Assembly (NCBI RefSeq): GCF_016756315.1
Contig: NZ_AP024235.1
Coordinates: 2,418,001-2,482,000, forward strand
Length of the DNA: 64,000 nucleotides
Source: Alteromonas sp. KC3
GTDB lineage: Bacteria > Pseudomonadota > Gammaproteobacteria > Enterobacterales > Alteromonadaceae
Reading direction: 5' to 3'
The notes beneath the pieces were generated by a model. That model was given only the letters and a program-made list of their open reading frames with translations, ran no database searches and was not told the DNA's origin. Below are positions 55,277 through 64,000 of the stretch, piece by piece (the first letter of the stretch is position 1; every line of letters begins with the position of its first letter). The position numbers and the translations under genes are program-made.

Positions 55277-56231
55277 CGCACGACCACAAGCGGGGGTCAA
55301 GCTCCGTGATGATGAAAAAGTAAAACATATTCCCGTCACCATTATTCCTACTGAAAAGGAAGAAATGCTGCGTAAACCGGAGTGGATCAAAATTAAGTTG
55401 CCTCGAACAACTGAAAAAATTGATCACATCAAGAAAACACTTCGCAAAAACAATCTGCATTCAGTATGTGAAGAAGCAAGCTGCCCTAACCTAGCAGAAT
55501 GCTTTAATCACGGCACTGCAACCTTCATGATTTTGGGTGACATATGTACTCGCCGCTGCCCGTTTTGCGACGTTGCCCATGGTAAACCGTTACCACCAAG
55601 TGCAGAAGAGCCTGAAAAACTCGCTAAAACGATTGCTGAAATGAATCTTCGTTACGTGGTTATCACCTCTGTGGACCGCGATGACTTACGCGATGGCGGT
55701 GCTCAACACTTTGTTGATTGTATTAATGCTATTCGTGAACATAGTCCATCGACCACCATTGAAGTGCTAGTGCCTGATTTCCGCGGTCGTATGGACCGTG
55801 CGCTAGAGATTTTCAAAAATGGTGTTCCTGATGTGTTCAATCACAACCTTGAAACCATTCCACGTTTGTACCGTGAATGTCGTCCAGGGGCTAATTATCA
55901 GTGGTCGCTAGATTTACTTAAGAAGTTTAAAGCGCAACACCCGGATGTGATGACGAAATCAGGTCTAATGATGGGTATGGGCGAAGAAAATGAAGAAATT
56001 GAAGGCGTACTTCGTGACCTACGGGCACATGACGTAGACATGTTAACCCTTGGTCAATACCTTCAGCCAAGCCGTCACCATTATCCTGTGAAGCGTTATG
56101 TGCACCCGAAAGAGTTTGACGCACTAGGTGACTATGCGAAAGAAATTGGTTTTACCCATGCAGCATGTGGCCCCATGGTTCGTTCAAGTTATCATGCAGA
56201 CCAACAAGCAGCAGGTAAAGAAGTTAAGTAA
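55269..56231 (+). CDS. lipA: Lipoyl synthase
   Basis: A radical SAM enzyme that inserts two sulfurs into octanoyl groups. Two iron-sulfur clusters: the auxiliary [12 protein letters not shown] (about 67-78) and the radical [13 protein letters not shown] (about 93-102). 320 residues. The start at 55269 (ATG, second codon of a frame starting with TTG at 55266) overlaps lipB. A terminator follows. Confidence 0.98.
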   Translation: MSNARPQAGVKLRDDEKVKHIPVTIIPTEKEEMLRKPEWIKIKLPRTTEKIDHIKKTLRKNNLHSVCEEASCPNLAECFNHGTATFMILGDICTRRCPFCDVAHGKPLPPSAEEPEKLAKTIAEMNLRYVVITSVDRDDLRDGGAQHFVDCINAIREHSPSTTIEVLVPDFRGRMDRALEIFKNGVPDVFNHNLETIPRLYRECRPGANYQWSLDLLKKFKAQHPDVMTKSGLMMGMGEENEEIEGVLRDLRAHDVDMLTLGQYLQPSRHHYPVKRYVHPKEFDALGDYAKEIGFTHAACGPMVRSSYHADQQAAGKEVK

Positions 56232-56277
56232 GTCATTTTCTTTACTATGATTGCCTTTGCGGTATGTGTTTAATTAA

Positions 56278-56303
56278 GAAGCGGTGCTATCACCGCTTTT
56301 TTT
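56278..56303 (+). terminator. Terminator of lipA
   Basis: AAGCGGTG / CACCGCTT stem with a 4-base loop (CTAT) followed by TTTTTTG. Confidence 0.88.
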
Positions 56304-56424
56304 GTGTCTTTAAATCGGATTACTTCGATTGTCGAAATTAACGCTATTAGCGTGACAAACTAATTCGGGTTGTTAGAATGCCCGTCTTAAAAGTTTATTC
56401 CCTCGTTAACGCTAAGGGCATTCA

Positions 56425-57432
56425 ATGCGCAAACACATATACATTGCTTATACTGGCGGTACCATCGGTATGAAGCCTTCGAAGCAAGGGTACGTCCCTG
56501 CTGCTGGCTTTTTGGCAGATACTCTTAAAAACATGCCTGAATTCCATCGCCCAGAAATGCCGTTGTTTACGCTTCATGAGTATGACAATCTCATAGACTC
56601 GTCTGATATGGACCCGTCCGATTGGCAGCGTATTGCCGATGACATAGCGCAAAACTATGATGCCTATGACGGCTTTATCATTTTGCATGGTACTGACACC
56701 ATGGCATATACCGCATCGGCGCTCAGTTTCATGCTAGAAGACCTTTCAAAACCGGTTATTGTGACAGGCTCGCAAATACCACTTGCCGAACTGCGTTCAG
56801 ATGGTCAGGTTAATTTATTAAACGCGCTTTATGTCGCAGCGAACTACCCTATTGCTGAGGTCGGTCTATTTTTTAACAATCGTTTACTACGCGGAAACCG
56901 CAGTAGAAAGGTGGACGCCGATGGATTTAGTGCATTTGACTCACCTAACTTCCCACCATTGCTCGAGGCTGGTATTAACATTCGCATTAAATCGGGAAAG
57001 CTAGCCACTACCCCATCCAATTCACTCACGGTGTCTAACGTTAAAGCACAACCGATTGGAATGGTAAGTCTTTACCCGGGCATTGCTCCAGAGGTAATTA
57101 AAAATACGCTGCAGCAACCTGTCAATGCACTCATTTTACTGAGTTATGGTGTAGGCAATGCACCACAAAACCCTGAGTTGATTGCACAGCTAAAGTATGC
57201 GAAAGCGCGCGAAATACCTGTACTTAACTGCACCCAATGTATGCGTGGTCGCGTAAATATGGGGGGATATGCTACGGGTCATGGATTACAAGAAGTCGGC
57301 GTATTGTCAGGCAGCGATATGACACCAGAGGCAGCATTGGCGAAGCTGCATTACTTACTCAGCAAAGGCTTGTCTTTTGAAGAAATCATTGAAAAGCTCA
57401 CGCAAAACTTGCGCGGCGAGCTAAGCGAATAA
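56425..57432 (+). CDS. ansA: Type I (cytoplasmic) L-asparaginase
   Basis: Hydrolyses asparagine to aspartate and ammonia. 335 residues without a signal peptide; catalytic Thr in YTGGTIGMKPS (about 9-19) and the second Thr/Asp/Lys set in ILHGTDTMAYTAS (about 88-100). The lack of a signal peptide, and the sequence, indicate the AnsA type rather than AnsB. The next gene starts 13 bases after it. Confidence 0.95.
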   Translation: MRKHIYIAYTGGTIGMKPSKQGYVPAAGFLADTLKNMPEFHRPEMPLFTLHEYDNLIDSSDMDPSDWQRIADDIAQNYDAYDGFIILHGTDTMAYTASALSFMLEDLSKPVIVTGSQIPLAELRSDGQVNLLNALYVAANYPIAEVGLFFNNRLLRGNRSRKVDADGFSAFDSPNFPPLLEAGINIRIKSGKLATTPSNSLTVSNVKAQPIGMVSLYPGIAPEVIKNTLQQPVNALILLSYGVGNAPQNPELIAQLKYAKAREIPVLNCTQCMRGRVNMGGYATGHGLQEVGVLSGSDMTPEAALAKLHYLLSKGLSFEEIIEKLTQNLRGELSE

Positions 57433-57445
57433 CGAAGGTAATACT

Positions 57446-58285
57446 GTGACAACAACCTATACTGGCGTATTGCGTAAAATGCACACTCACGCAGACGATA
57501 ATAATAACGTGCACTATACACTGCCCATAGGCGATGAGAATGTTGATATTAATGCACTAATAGGCAATGAAATATCACTCACGTACAACGGCGAAATAAA
57601 CTGTGTACATTGCAACCGCAAGACCAAAAAAAGCTTCAACCAAGGCTATTGTTACCCTTGCCTAATTTCACTCGCACAATGCGACAGTTGCATCATCAAG
57701 CCTGAGAAATGCCACTATCATGAAGGAACATGCCGTGAACCTGAATGGGGCGAAGCACACTGTTTTAACGAGCATTTTGTCTATTTGGCGAATACTGGCA
57801 CGGTTAAAGTAGGAATTACGCGACAAATCACCGATGGTGTATCGACCCGCTGGATGGACCAAGGCGCAACACAGGCAACAGTAATGTTACGCGTACCTGA
57901 CAGATTAACCAGCGGGCTTGTTGAGACGCTGTGTAAAGAGCATATTGCAGATAAAACAAACTGGCGAACAATGCTAAAAGGTAAGCCGGAAGATGTAGAT
58001 TTGCTGCAAGTAAAACAAGAATTACTTGAAAAAATTGCTACCAATTTAGACGCACTAAAGCAAGAGAAAGGTTTACAAGCTGTTAGCGAAGTGACAACCA
58101 CTACCCATGATATTCACTACCCTGTTAATGATTATCCGGTAAAAATTAAATCACTTAACCTGGACAAAGATCCAAGCTTTTCAGGTGTATTAAAAGGCAT
58201 AAAAGGCCAATACTGGCTACTTGATAACGATAGAGTTATTAACATTAGAAAGTTTGCTGGCTACAACGCTACGCTAACATGCTAA
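57446..58285 (+). CDS. DUF2797 family protein, 279 aa
   Basis: Starts with GTG at 57446 after a GAAGG site. It shows a cluster of cysteines in CVHCNRKTKK...GYCYPCLISLAQCDSC (about 52-85), suggesting zinc binding, then HCFNEHFVYLANTGTVKVGITR (about 105-126), a segment resembling a GIY-YIG-like core, and a following W-x-D-Q-G-A motif. The DUF2797 family is conserved in many bacteria but without known function. It is adjacent to ansA, probably in one operon. A terminator hairpin (AAGCGAGG...CCTCGCTTTTT) lies just downstream. Confidence 0.85.
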   Translation: MTTTYTGVLRKMHTHADDNNNVHYTLPIGDENVDINALIGNEISLTYNGEINCVHCNRKTKKSFNQGYCYPCLISLAQCDSCIIKPEKCHYHEGTCREPEWGEAHCFNEHFVYLANTGTVKVGITRQITDGVSTRWMDQGATQATVMLRVPDRLTSGLVETLCKEHIADKTNWRTMLKGKPEDVDLLQVKQELLEKIATNLDALKQEKGLQAVSEVTTTTHDIHYPVNDYPVKIKSLNLDKDPSFSGVLKGIKGQYWLLDNDRVINIRKFAGYNATLTC

Positions 58286-58289
58286 CAAG

Positions 58290-58329
58290 AAAAGCGAGGT
58301 TTTATGTGACCGCCATTACCTCGCTTTTT
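58290..58329 (+). terminator. Probable terminator after the DUF2797 gene
   Basis: AAAAGCGAGG pairs with CCTCGCTTTTT across a loop of about 18 bases. Confidence 0.7.
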
Positions 58330-58421
58330 GATTGTACGACTAAACAAAGTTTCCCTTTCTTCTTTCTTTTGTGCATTGTGTAGCCGACCGATTAACGACG
58401 TACTAAAAAAGGACTTTAGCA

Positions 58422-59000
58422 ATGCGTATCTTTCTTCTCACTCTTTTTTTCTCATTTAATTGTTTAGGTGCATTGAATGTTCCATTGCAAAAAGAACTTC
58501 AATCCATGGCCAGAGCAGATAAAACAGTGAGGAACGAGATAACTCGCATAGGGTGGGAAAATGCACCTTTTGAGCTACTCGAAAAGATGCGCTCAGTTGA
58601 CAGCAAAAACACCGCAAGACTAAAAGCTATCGTTAAAAAGCACTCATGGGTAACTGAGAAATCAGTAGGCAAAGATGGCGTTAACGCTGCTTTTCTGATT
58701 GTTCAACACTCGCCTGATTTTGCTTTTCAAGAAGAAATGCTCCCTCTGATAAAACGTTCATACTTAAATGGTGAAGGCATTTCAGGTCAAGAGCTTGCGC
58801 TTTTAACAGACCGAGTTTTGGTTCATCAAGACAAACAACAAATGTATGGTACTCAGTTAAATATTGAAAATGGTGAGTTAGTGTTTGACCCAATTTACGA
58901 TATTGATAACGTAGACAGTAGAAGAGCCGAAGTTGGGCTACCTTCATTGGAAGAATATAAAAAGTTAATATCAAAAGCTTATGGAATGCCGGTGAAATAA
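58422..59000 (+). CDS. DUF6624-type exported protein, 192 aa
   Basis: It starts MRIFLLTLFFSFNCLGA with a Sec signal peptide (cleavage likely after LGA). The rest matches the DUF6624 pattern: NTARLKAIVKKHSWVTEKSVGKDGVNAAFLIVQHSPD with the conserved QH, then LLTDRVLVHQDKQQMYGTQL. Function of this domain is unknown. AAAGGA precedes the start. It pairs with the small membrane gene 18 bp downstream. Confidence 0.85.
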   Translation: MRIFLLTLFFSFNCLGALNVPLQKELQSMARADKTVRNEITRIGWENAPFELLEKMRSVDSKNTARLKAIVKKHSWVTEKSVGKDGVNAAFLIVQHSPDFAFQEEMLPLIKRSYLNGEGISGQELALLTDRVLVHQDKQQMYGTQLNIENGELVFDPIYDIDNVDSRRAEVGLPSLEEYKKLISKAYGMPVK

Positions 59001-59017
59001 CAAGCTAAGGAAAGAAG

Positions 59018-59293
59018 ATGCAAACATTATTAATTATGGGTGTGCCAGTAATAGTCATTTTATTAGTCATCGTGACCCTAAAATTAAGAGAGTTGTTCAG
59101 CTACTTAGCGATAGTCGGATTAGCTATCATGTCTACGTTTACTGTGGAGTTTCTTTTCTGCTCTGTCCTTAAAACACAATGTGAGCCTGACGCGTTAAAT
59201 TCAGTAGGCCTTATTATTCATTCGTTCATTGTAATAACAATATGTTCGGTCATTTACGCCATTATGCCGAGTCGATTTAAGAAAATTTCTTAA
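59018..59293 (+). CDS. Small inner-membrane protein, 91 aa
   Basis: Three hydrophobic segments (about 4-22, 29-47 and 65-83) separated by short loops, with a short positive C-terminus. AAGGA lies 7 bases before the ATG. No family is recognised. It is likely co-transcribed with the exported protein before it. Confidence 0.7.
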   Translation: MQTLLIMGVPVIVILLVIVTLKLRELFSYLAIVGLAIMSTFTVEFLFCSVLKTQCEPDALNSVGLIIHSFIVITICSVIYAIMPSRFKKIS

Positions 59294-59365
59294 TAGAACG
59301 TGACAGTAAAAAACACGCCGCTTAAGAGCGGCGCACTTTGCAACTAAAACTACATGTAAAAAAAC

Positions 59366-59917
59366 TTAACGCCAATATTCAAAATAGTCTTGTGTATTTC
59401 GTTGTGGCTTAGGGGCAGGCTCAAATGCTGGCGTACCTAGGTATAAAAACCCAACTATTTCATCGTCTTCTGCCAAACCAAAACCGTTCTTTACGGTATC
59501 GCATTGCGCGTAGCTACCTGTGCGCCACATGCCATTAAAACCTTGCGCTACAGCTGCCATTTGCATTGCCATTACGCTGCAACTGGCCGATGCTATCTGC
59601 TCGACGCGAGGTACTTTTTCATGCTCGTGATACTTAGCAATAGCCACTATCACCATAGGTGCACGATGAGGTAACTGAACAGCCCTATCAATTTCTTTTT
59701 GTGACTTTCCGTTTTCAATAGCAGATTGCTCGTAGAGCGCACCTAACTTGTCTAACCCTTTTCCTTCACAGACAATAAATCGCCACGGCGTTAAACACGC
59801 ATGATCAGGCGCTCTAAGCGCTGCCTGCATAATATTTTCAAGTTCATCACCGCTCGGTGCTGGTGCTGACAATCTGGGCTGAGAGCTTCTGTTAAGTAGT
59901 AGGGTTAATGCATCCAC
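59366..59917 (-). CDS. Nitroreductase family protein (YdjA-like), 183 aa
   Basis: An FMN-dependent NAD(P)H nitroreductase fold. Features: MDALTLLLNRSSQPRL-type N-terminus, APDHACLTPWRFIV (about 37-50), HRAPMVIVAIAKY and NGMWRTGSYA. The size and N-terminus match YdjA of E. coli, one of the smallest nitroreductases. Start GTG at 59917 is chosen (GGAGG 7 bases upstream); a frame starting TTG at 59923 is in frame. Confidence 0.92.
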   Translation of the reverse strand: MDALTLLLNRSSQPRLSAPAPSGDELENIMQAALRAPDHACLTPWRFIVCEGKGLDKLGALYEQSAIENGKSQKEIDRAVQLPHRAPMVIVAIAKYHEHEKVPRVEQIASASCSVMAMQMAAVAQGFNGMWRTGSYAQCDTVKNGFGLAEDDEIVGFLYLGTPAFEPAPKPQRNTQDYFEYWR

Positions 59918-60073
59918 GTGCAACCTCCAGCTGTAAAATAGTGTAATTTAAATTCGCGAATGTTGGGCTTTGCGTTAAGGACGTACCGCAAAGGTTTACT
60001 CGCGCTAGCTGTAATGATCCTACGACTGCACAATAAAAAAGACCAGAAATTTCCGGTCTTTATCAAGGTTTAT

Positions 60074-60685
60074 CTATTCGAAGCGTTCGCTATTAGGTGG
60101 TGTAAAAAAGTAATCAACACTAACGTACCTACCGCCACCGTAGAAAAACAAAACAAGCAGCATGACAAAATATGTTGCAGCAAACTCAATCCCGTTATTT
60201 AGCACTACAAAGTTACCACTGGAAGTCAGCCAGTCATAATTTCCGTATTCTTGAAGCAATGACTTGGCCGCCGCGAGTTTTTCGGGTGCAGATAAAATAC
60301 TTTCGCTGTGAAGAATGGTACCGTCAGCAAGCCACGACGACGCATCAGCAATTGCTAACCAGCCGTTTTCTGCGTGCACACTCACCATGGCAACAACCAT
60401 CGTTATCATTAAAGGGATAGAGACTAATCGTGTTAATGCACCAAATAAAATTAGCACGCCACCTACAAGTTCAGCAGCTGTGGCCAAAAATGCTAACACC
60501 ATTGGAAAAGGCAGGCCCAAACCATAGTCCTCATTGCCGAACCACTCTACAATACTTTCAAAGCTTGAAGCTTTATTCCAACCCGCTTGAATCATTACTG
60601 GTGCTAAATAAAGTCGCAACAAAAGGAGTGGTATACCGTCTGCGTGTCGTAAACTTTTAACTACTCGTGTATATAGGCCTATCAT
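60074..60685 (-). CDS. DoxX family membrane protein, 203 aa
   Basis: Four membrane segments (about 18-36, 58-80, 84-102 and 167-187) with the typical DoxX pattern LLLRLYLAPVMIQAGWNKASSF and AELVGGVLILFGALTRL. DoxX-type proteins are of uncertain function and some are partners of thiosulfate:quinone oxidoreductase, which is not in evidence here. The insertion with an Ala/Ser/Leu-rich part (about 108-160) between helices three and four is longer than in small family members. Confidence 0.88.
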   Translation of the reverse strand: MIGLYTRVVKSLRHADGIPLLLLRLYLAPVMIQAGWNKASSFESIVEWFGNEDYGLGLPFPMVLAFLATAAELVGGVLILFGALTRLVSIPLMITMVVAMVSVHAENGWLAIADASSWLADGTILHSESILSAPEKLAAAKSLLQEYGNYDWLTSSGNFVVLNNGIEFAATYFVMLLVLFFYGGGRYVSVDYFFTPPNSERFE

Positions 60686-60731
60686 TATTGTTATCCTTAT
60701 AAGTATTTATACTTTAAAAGAACGGTGGTTT

Positions 60732-60929
60732 ATGAAAAATCTTTCATCTCAAAACGATAAGCATTCACCGTTTTTGCGAATAATGCAAAAAGGTCACAAA
60801 AAAACAGGATATAAAAAAACATCAGGTAACCTATTGTTAACGCTAAGCGAAAACGACCACAAACGTATTGCACAACTCATCGCCAAATGGATTGAGGATA
60901 AAAGAGAGAAAAGTAATAGCGCCAAATAA
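60732..60929 (+). CDS. Small basic protein of unknown function, 65 aa
   Basis: MKNLSSQNDKHSPFLRIMQK, rich in Lys/His, then LLLTLSENDHKRIAQLIAKW as a possible helix. No recognised family. It stands between a divergent DoxX gene and sppA. The start is supported only by a G-rich stretch (ACGGTGG). It may be real but the evidence is modest. Confidence 0.5.
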   Translation: MKNLSSQNDKHSPFLRIMQKGHKKTGYKKTSGNLLLTLSENDHKRIAQLIAKWIEDKREKSNSAK

Positions 60930-61059
60930 AAAGTTACAATTAAATTCGCGATCTTACTCGTTTTCGGTAACATAATAGGCTTATATACGTTTATACGCTG
61001 AACGCGTTGCGCCAAAGCAGCAAGAGTTCATTGATTAAATTTAGAAAAGGTAGTGATTT

Positions 61060-62925
61060 ATGGCAGCCAAAGGAAGTTGGACGAAATCCTTGTTTATTGG
61101 CTTGTGGACGGTGCTAAACTTTACCCGCAAACTGTTTTTTAACATCATCTTTTTGGTTATTTTTGTTGGTCTTATCATCGCCATTACTAGCCAAGATGGT
61201 GATCAACTCACCGTGAAATCAAACAGCGCGCTATTTCTAACACTCAATGGCCAATTGGTAATTGAAAAAGAAAGCGTTGACCCTTTCGAGCAATTCATTC
61301 AAGAGTCGTTGGGTGACCAACCTGAAAACCCGGAAGTACTCGTACGCGATGTAGTAAAAGTACTAGAAAATGCACAGAAAGACCGCCGTATTAAAGCGTT
61401 AGTGCTTGACCTTCAGGGTCTTCGTGGCGGTGGTTTAGATAAATTGCGCACTGTTGCCAACGCTATAGATGAATTTAAAACGTCTGAGAAACCAGTGTAT
61501 GCAATTGGTGATTACTTTTCTCAGGACCAATACTATCTTGCTGCCCACGCCGACCATATCTATTTAAATCCTATGGGTGGTCTCATGTTTGAAGGCTACG
61601 GTCGTTATGGCATGTATTTCAAAGATATGCTGGAAAAACTCAAGGTTACTACACACATTTTCCGTGTAGGAACTTATAAGTCGGCAGTAGAGCCAATAAT
61701 GCGTAACGACATGTCAGAAGACGCTAAGCGTGCCGAAAAGCAGTGGCTAGACGGCTACTGGGCACAGTATAAAGCAGACGTTGCGAAAGCTCGTGGTATC
61801 GACGAGGCTAACTTTGACGAAACGCTACAAGGCTTGTTGGATAAATTCGAAGCGGCCGGCGGCGACTTTGCTCAGTACGCGCTTGAATACAACTGGGTAG
61901 ATGCACTTAAAACCCGTGAAGAAGTACGCCAAGAACTTGTTGAGTTAGTTGGCAAGGATGAAAATCAACTTGGTATTAACTACACCGCGTTCAACACGTA
62001 CTTGAAGGTGGTTAACCCACCGATGCCAGTGGTTAACAACGATATCGATAAAGTCGCGATTGTCGTCGCCAAAGGTACTATTTTAGATGGTAACCAAAAA
62101 GCGGGCACGGTAGGTGGTGACAGCACGGCGAAGTTATTGCGCAAAGCGCGTTTTGACGACAATGTTAAAGCTGTCGTACTACAAATCGATTCGCCGGGAG
62201 GCAGCGCGTTTGCTTCTGAGATTATACGTCAGGAAGTACTTGAGCTTCAGCGTGCTGGCAAACCGGTTATTGCTTCAATGAGCACCTACGCAGCATCAGG
62301 TGGTTATTGGATTGCAGCAAGTGCCGATCGCATTATCGCTAGTCCTAGCACCATTACCGGTTCAATTGGTGTGTTTGGCATGTTTATGACTTACGAAAAT
62401 TCACTGGATTACTTAGGTATCCACAGTGATGGCGTAGGCTCTACAGAACTTACTGGTTTTTCTGCGGCCCGCCCCCTTGCGCCAGAGTTTGGTCAAATAC
62501 TTCAGCGCAATGTCGAGAACACCTATGGCAATTTCTTATCACTGGTATCAAACGCACGCAATATGCCTGTTGAAGAGGTTGATAAGGTAGCACAAGGCCG
62601 CGTATGGATTGGTAGTGATGCCATTGACTTAGGACTTGTCGATCAACTAGGCACTTTAGATGATGCCGTTACCGCCGCTGCAGAAATGGCTGAACTTGAA
62701 AACTTCGATACTTTCTATGTACAGCGTACTCTTTCTGCTCAGGAAATATTCTGGAAAGAATTTTTCGGACAAGCAATGGCAGTAGTCGGTAAATGGCAGT
62801 TTGCAAATACAGACACTGCGTTGGTCAATGAACTAAAACGCGTTCTCAATGAAGTAAGCACAGTGACCAAATTAAACGATCCGAAAGGTACCTATGTGCT
62901 TTGCTTGCCTTGCGATGTAAAATAG
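61060..62925 (+). CDS. sppA: Signal peptide peptidase SppA (protease IV), 621 aa
   Basis: A tetrameric inner-membrane serine protease that degrades leftover signal peptides. N-terminal membrane helix (about 22-46), catalytic Lys in the N-terminal half (VGTYKSAVEPIMRN, about 205-218) and catalytic Ser in SMSTYAASGGYWIAASAD (about 407-424, in MSTYAASGG). The double-domain 620-residue form is the enterobacterial type. A hairpin follows after the stop. Confidence 0.97.
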   Translation: MAAKGSWTKSLFIGLWTVLNFTRKLFFNIIFLVIFVGLIIAITSQDGDQLTVKSNSALFLTLNGQLVIEKESVDPFEQFIQESLGDQPENPEVLVRDVVKVLENAQKDRRIKALVLDLQGLRGGGLDKLRTVANAIDEFKTSEKPVYAIGDYFSQDQYYLAAHADHIYLNPMGGLMFEGYGRYGMYFKDMLEKLKVTTHIFRVGTYKSAVEPIMRNDMSEDAKRAEKQWLDGYWAQYKADVAKARGIDEANFDETLQGLLDKFEAAGGDFAQYALEYNWVDALKTREEVRQELVELVGKDENQLGINYTAFNTYLKVVNPPMPVVNNDIDKVAIVVAKGTILDGNQKAGTVGGDSTAKLLRKARFDDNVKAVVLQIDSPGGSAFASEIIRQEVLELQRAGKPVIASMSTYAASGGYWIAASADRIIASPSTITGSIGVFGMFMTYENSLDYLGIHSDGVGSTELTGFSAARPLAPEFGQILQRNVENTYGNFLSLVSNARNMPVEEVDKVAQGRVWIGSDAIDLGLVDQLGTLDDAVTAAAEMAELENFDTFYVQRTLSAQEIFWKEFFGQAMAVVGKWQFANTDTALVNELKRVLNEVSTVTKLNDPKGTYVLCLPCDVK

Positions 62926-62937
62926 CGCCTTAAAAAG

Positions 62938-62972
62938 GGTAACCGTTAAGCTTTTATCAGCTAGCGGTTACC
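62938..62972 (+). other. Hairpin downstream of sppA
   Basis: GGGTAACCG (62938-62946) pairs with CGGTTACCC (62964-62972) with a 17-base loop. No T run, so termination is uncertain. Confidence 0.5.
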
Positions 62973-63002
62973 CAATAGACCTAATCTGTAGAGTAAAAAA
63001 AC

Positions 63003-63500
63003 ATCGCAACACATGATTTATCACCAGAGCAGCGTCAAGATATACAAGACGCTGTTTTTGTTTGTTACGAGCGTGCAGAACGATTCTTCGACAAACACTT
63101 CCCTCGCCCATCGATTAGCTATCGACGCTCTGGAAAGAACGCAGGTACCGCGTTTTTACAGCAAAACAGAATTAACTTTCACCCACTACTTTACAAAGAC
63201 AATACCAGCGCTTTTTTGCGCGATGTTGTTCCTCACGAAGTAAGCCATTTGTTAACTTGGCAATTATATGGAAAAGTTAAACCTCACGGCATCGAGTGGC
63301 AAGCTATCATGAAGCAGGTTTTCGGGTGCATGCCAAATACGACGCATAGTTTTGATATAGGAAACACAACCAATACAGTAAAATACCACTGCTTATGCGA
63401 TAACTACGCGCTTACTATTAGAAGGCATAATAAGATTCTTAAGGGTGCTCAGTATCGTTGTAAAAAATGCAACGGTATACTTAAGCGCACGAGCGCCTGA
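63003..63500 (+). CDS. sprT: SprT family protein, apparently with an ATC start codon
   Basis: Reading from ATC at 63003 gives 165 residues: ATHDLSPEQRQDIQDAVFVC, then YERAERFFDKHFPRPSISYR, SGKNAGTAFLQQNRINFHP, VVPHEVSHLL (HExxH zinc site), PHGIEWQ and a C-terminal zinc ribbon CLCDNY...CKKCNGIL. This is the complete SprT/YgjP-like fold and length. No ATG, GTG or TTG is in frame upstream before a stop (TAA at 62994-62996). A plain change of ATG to ATC, a rare ATC start or a sequence error explains it. Two shorter open frames at 63013 and 63216 in other or partial readings are shadows. Confidence 0.85.
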   Translation: MATHDLSPEQRQDIQDAVFVCYERAERFFDKHFPRPSISYRRSGKNAGTAFLQQNRINFHPLLYKDNTSAFLRDVVPHEVSHLLTWQLYGKVKPHGIEWQAIMKQVFGCMPNTTHSFDIGNTTNTVKYHCLCDNYALTIRRHNKILKGAQYRCKKCNGILKRTSA

Positions 63501-63555
63501 TAAACGCGCATTTAAAGCGACACACAATTAACCATATTGGCCATTGTTGAGCGCT

Positions 63556-63993
63556 TTAGCTGAACCAGTGTTTAGTGAATACACTGTCTAAGTCGTTAAA
63601 CGCCGTTTTTAGCAGGTGAGCCAGCTCTTTATACTTTGGCTTAGACTTAATTGATGCAACATTACATCCCTGAGATCGCATTTTGGAATGAATATCCTGA
63701 TACCAACTTTTAAGCTGGGGCGGTAGATACTGGTCTGAACGGTGCCCAAGCCACAACAATCCTTGCATGGGAAGACTTAGAAAAAACGCACCAATCGCGA
63801 TTGTCTGCGGCAAATACTCCACACCAAGATTTTGCAATAGTAACGCACAGGACACAATGGCAACCGGCGGCATGGTTTTAATGGCAAACTTGGTTGCTGC
63901 AATCACTCGACACTCAGGGAAGTAAGCGTATAGCTCCTTCTTTACAGGCCATGTCTTCATGTATTGCTGTCCATCTTTTAACAACGTCATCAC
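63556..63993 (-). CDS. yfbV: YfbV (UPF0208/DUF412) family membrane protein
   Basis: An inner-membrane protein with two membrane segments (about 42-60 and 64-83) and the conserved KTWPVKKELYAYFPECRVI, and SLPMQGLLWLGHRSDQYLPP stretch. E. coli YfbV influences chromosome Ter macrodomain positioning. The start is GTG at 63993 (or ATG at 63990) but the frame is open to the right window edge; the E. coli protein has a slightly longer N-terminus, so the true start may lie outside. Confidence 0.9.
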   Translation of the reverse strand: MMTLLKDGQQYMKTWPVKKELYAYFPECRVIAATKFAIKTMPPVAIVSCALLLQNLGVEYLPQTIAIGAFFLSLPMQGLLWLGHRSDQYLPPQLKSWYQDIHSKMRSQGCNVASIKSKPKYKELAHLLKTAFNDLDSVFTKHWFS

Positions 63994-64000
63994 CGATTGA

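Noticed and set aside
63013..63500. sprT as a frameshifted pseudogene
   Set aside because: The two pieces are not fragments of one gene: the real SprT frame is continuous from 63003 to 63500; only the start codon is odd.

Overview
The window is chromosomal DNA of a marine gammaproteobacterium, most likely Alteromonas or a close relative. This is inferred from the protein sequences (PNPase, FtsH, LeuRS, SppA, RodA/PBP2 all read as Alteromonadaceae-like), the moderate GC content and the gene order; no database search was possible. It has two very different parts: a mobile cassette array (1-8825) and ordinary core genome (9015-64000).

Region 1-8825 is an array of integron gene cassettes. Thirteen attC recombination sites of about 100-117 bp share one sequence style: a RYYYAAC / GTTRRRY core pair, a CCCCTTA-type arm and an inner GTGGGC/GCCCAC hairpin. 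They alternate with small genes, all on the minus strand. Most encode unknown proteins, and five consecutive ones carry signal peptides or lipoboxes. Two cassettes have no convincing gene. One attC is split by an IS110-family insertion sequence whose 5' noncoding end carries a candidate guide RNA complementary to the attC core. Another attC has been replaced by the tail of an IS3-family element. The attC orientation puts the integrase side at the right edge, but no integrase gene is there: a housekeeping gene follows after about 200 bp. In this window the array is therefore an integrase-less attC cluster.

Region 9-31 kb holds a DUF1244 gene, pnp (without rpsO), an HNH nuclease, an MscS channel, a putP-proB-proA proline cluster, topoisomerase IB, a HAD phosphatase, an SDR, a DUF2878 membrane protein, a phosphatase-lipid kinase fusion followed by gdhA, a hemerythrin protein, a tiny Pmp3-type membrane protein, and a divergent pair of cyclic-di-GMP enzymes (phosphodiesterase and diguanylate cyclase).

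Region 31-42 kb is the rlmE-ftsH / folP-glmM-tpiA-secG-tRNA-Leu(GAG) block on the minus strand, with yhbY divergent, then an SDR, an OB-fold exported protein, a Lon-family protease and an SRPBCC protein. Region 43-56 kb is the conserved envelope and cofactor cluster leuS-lptE-holA-nadD-rsfS-rlmH-mrdA-rodA-rlpA-dacA-ybeD-lipB-lipA on the plus strand, linking tRNA charging, LPS export, replication, NAD synthesis, ribosome silencing, elongasome peptidoglycan synthesis and lipoylation. Region 56-64 kb holds ansA, a DUF2797 gene, two small unknowns, a nitroreductase, a DoxX protein, sppA, sprT (apparently with an ATC start) and yfbV at the edge.
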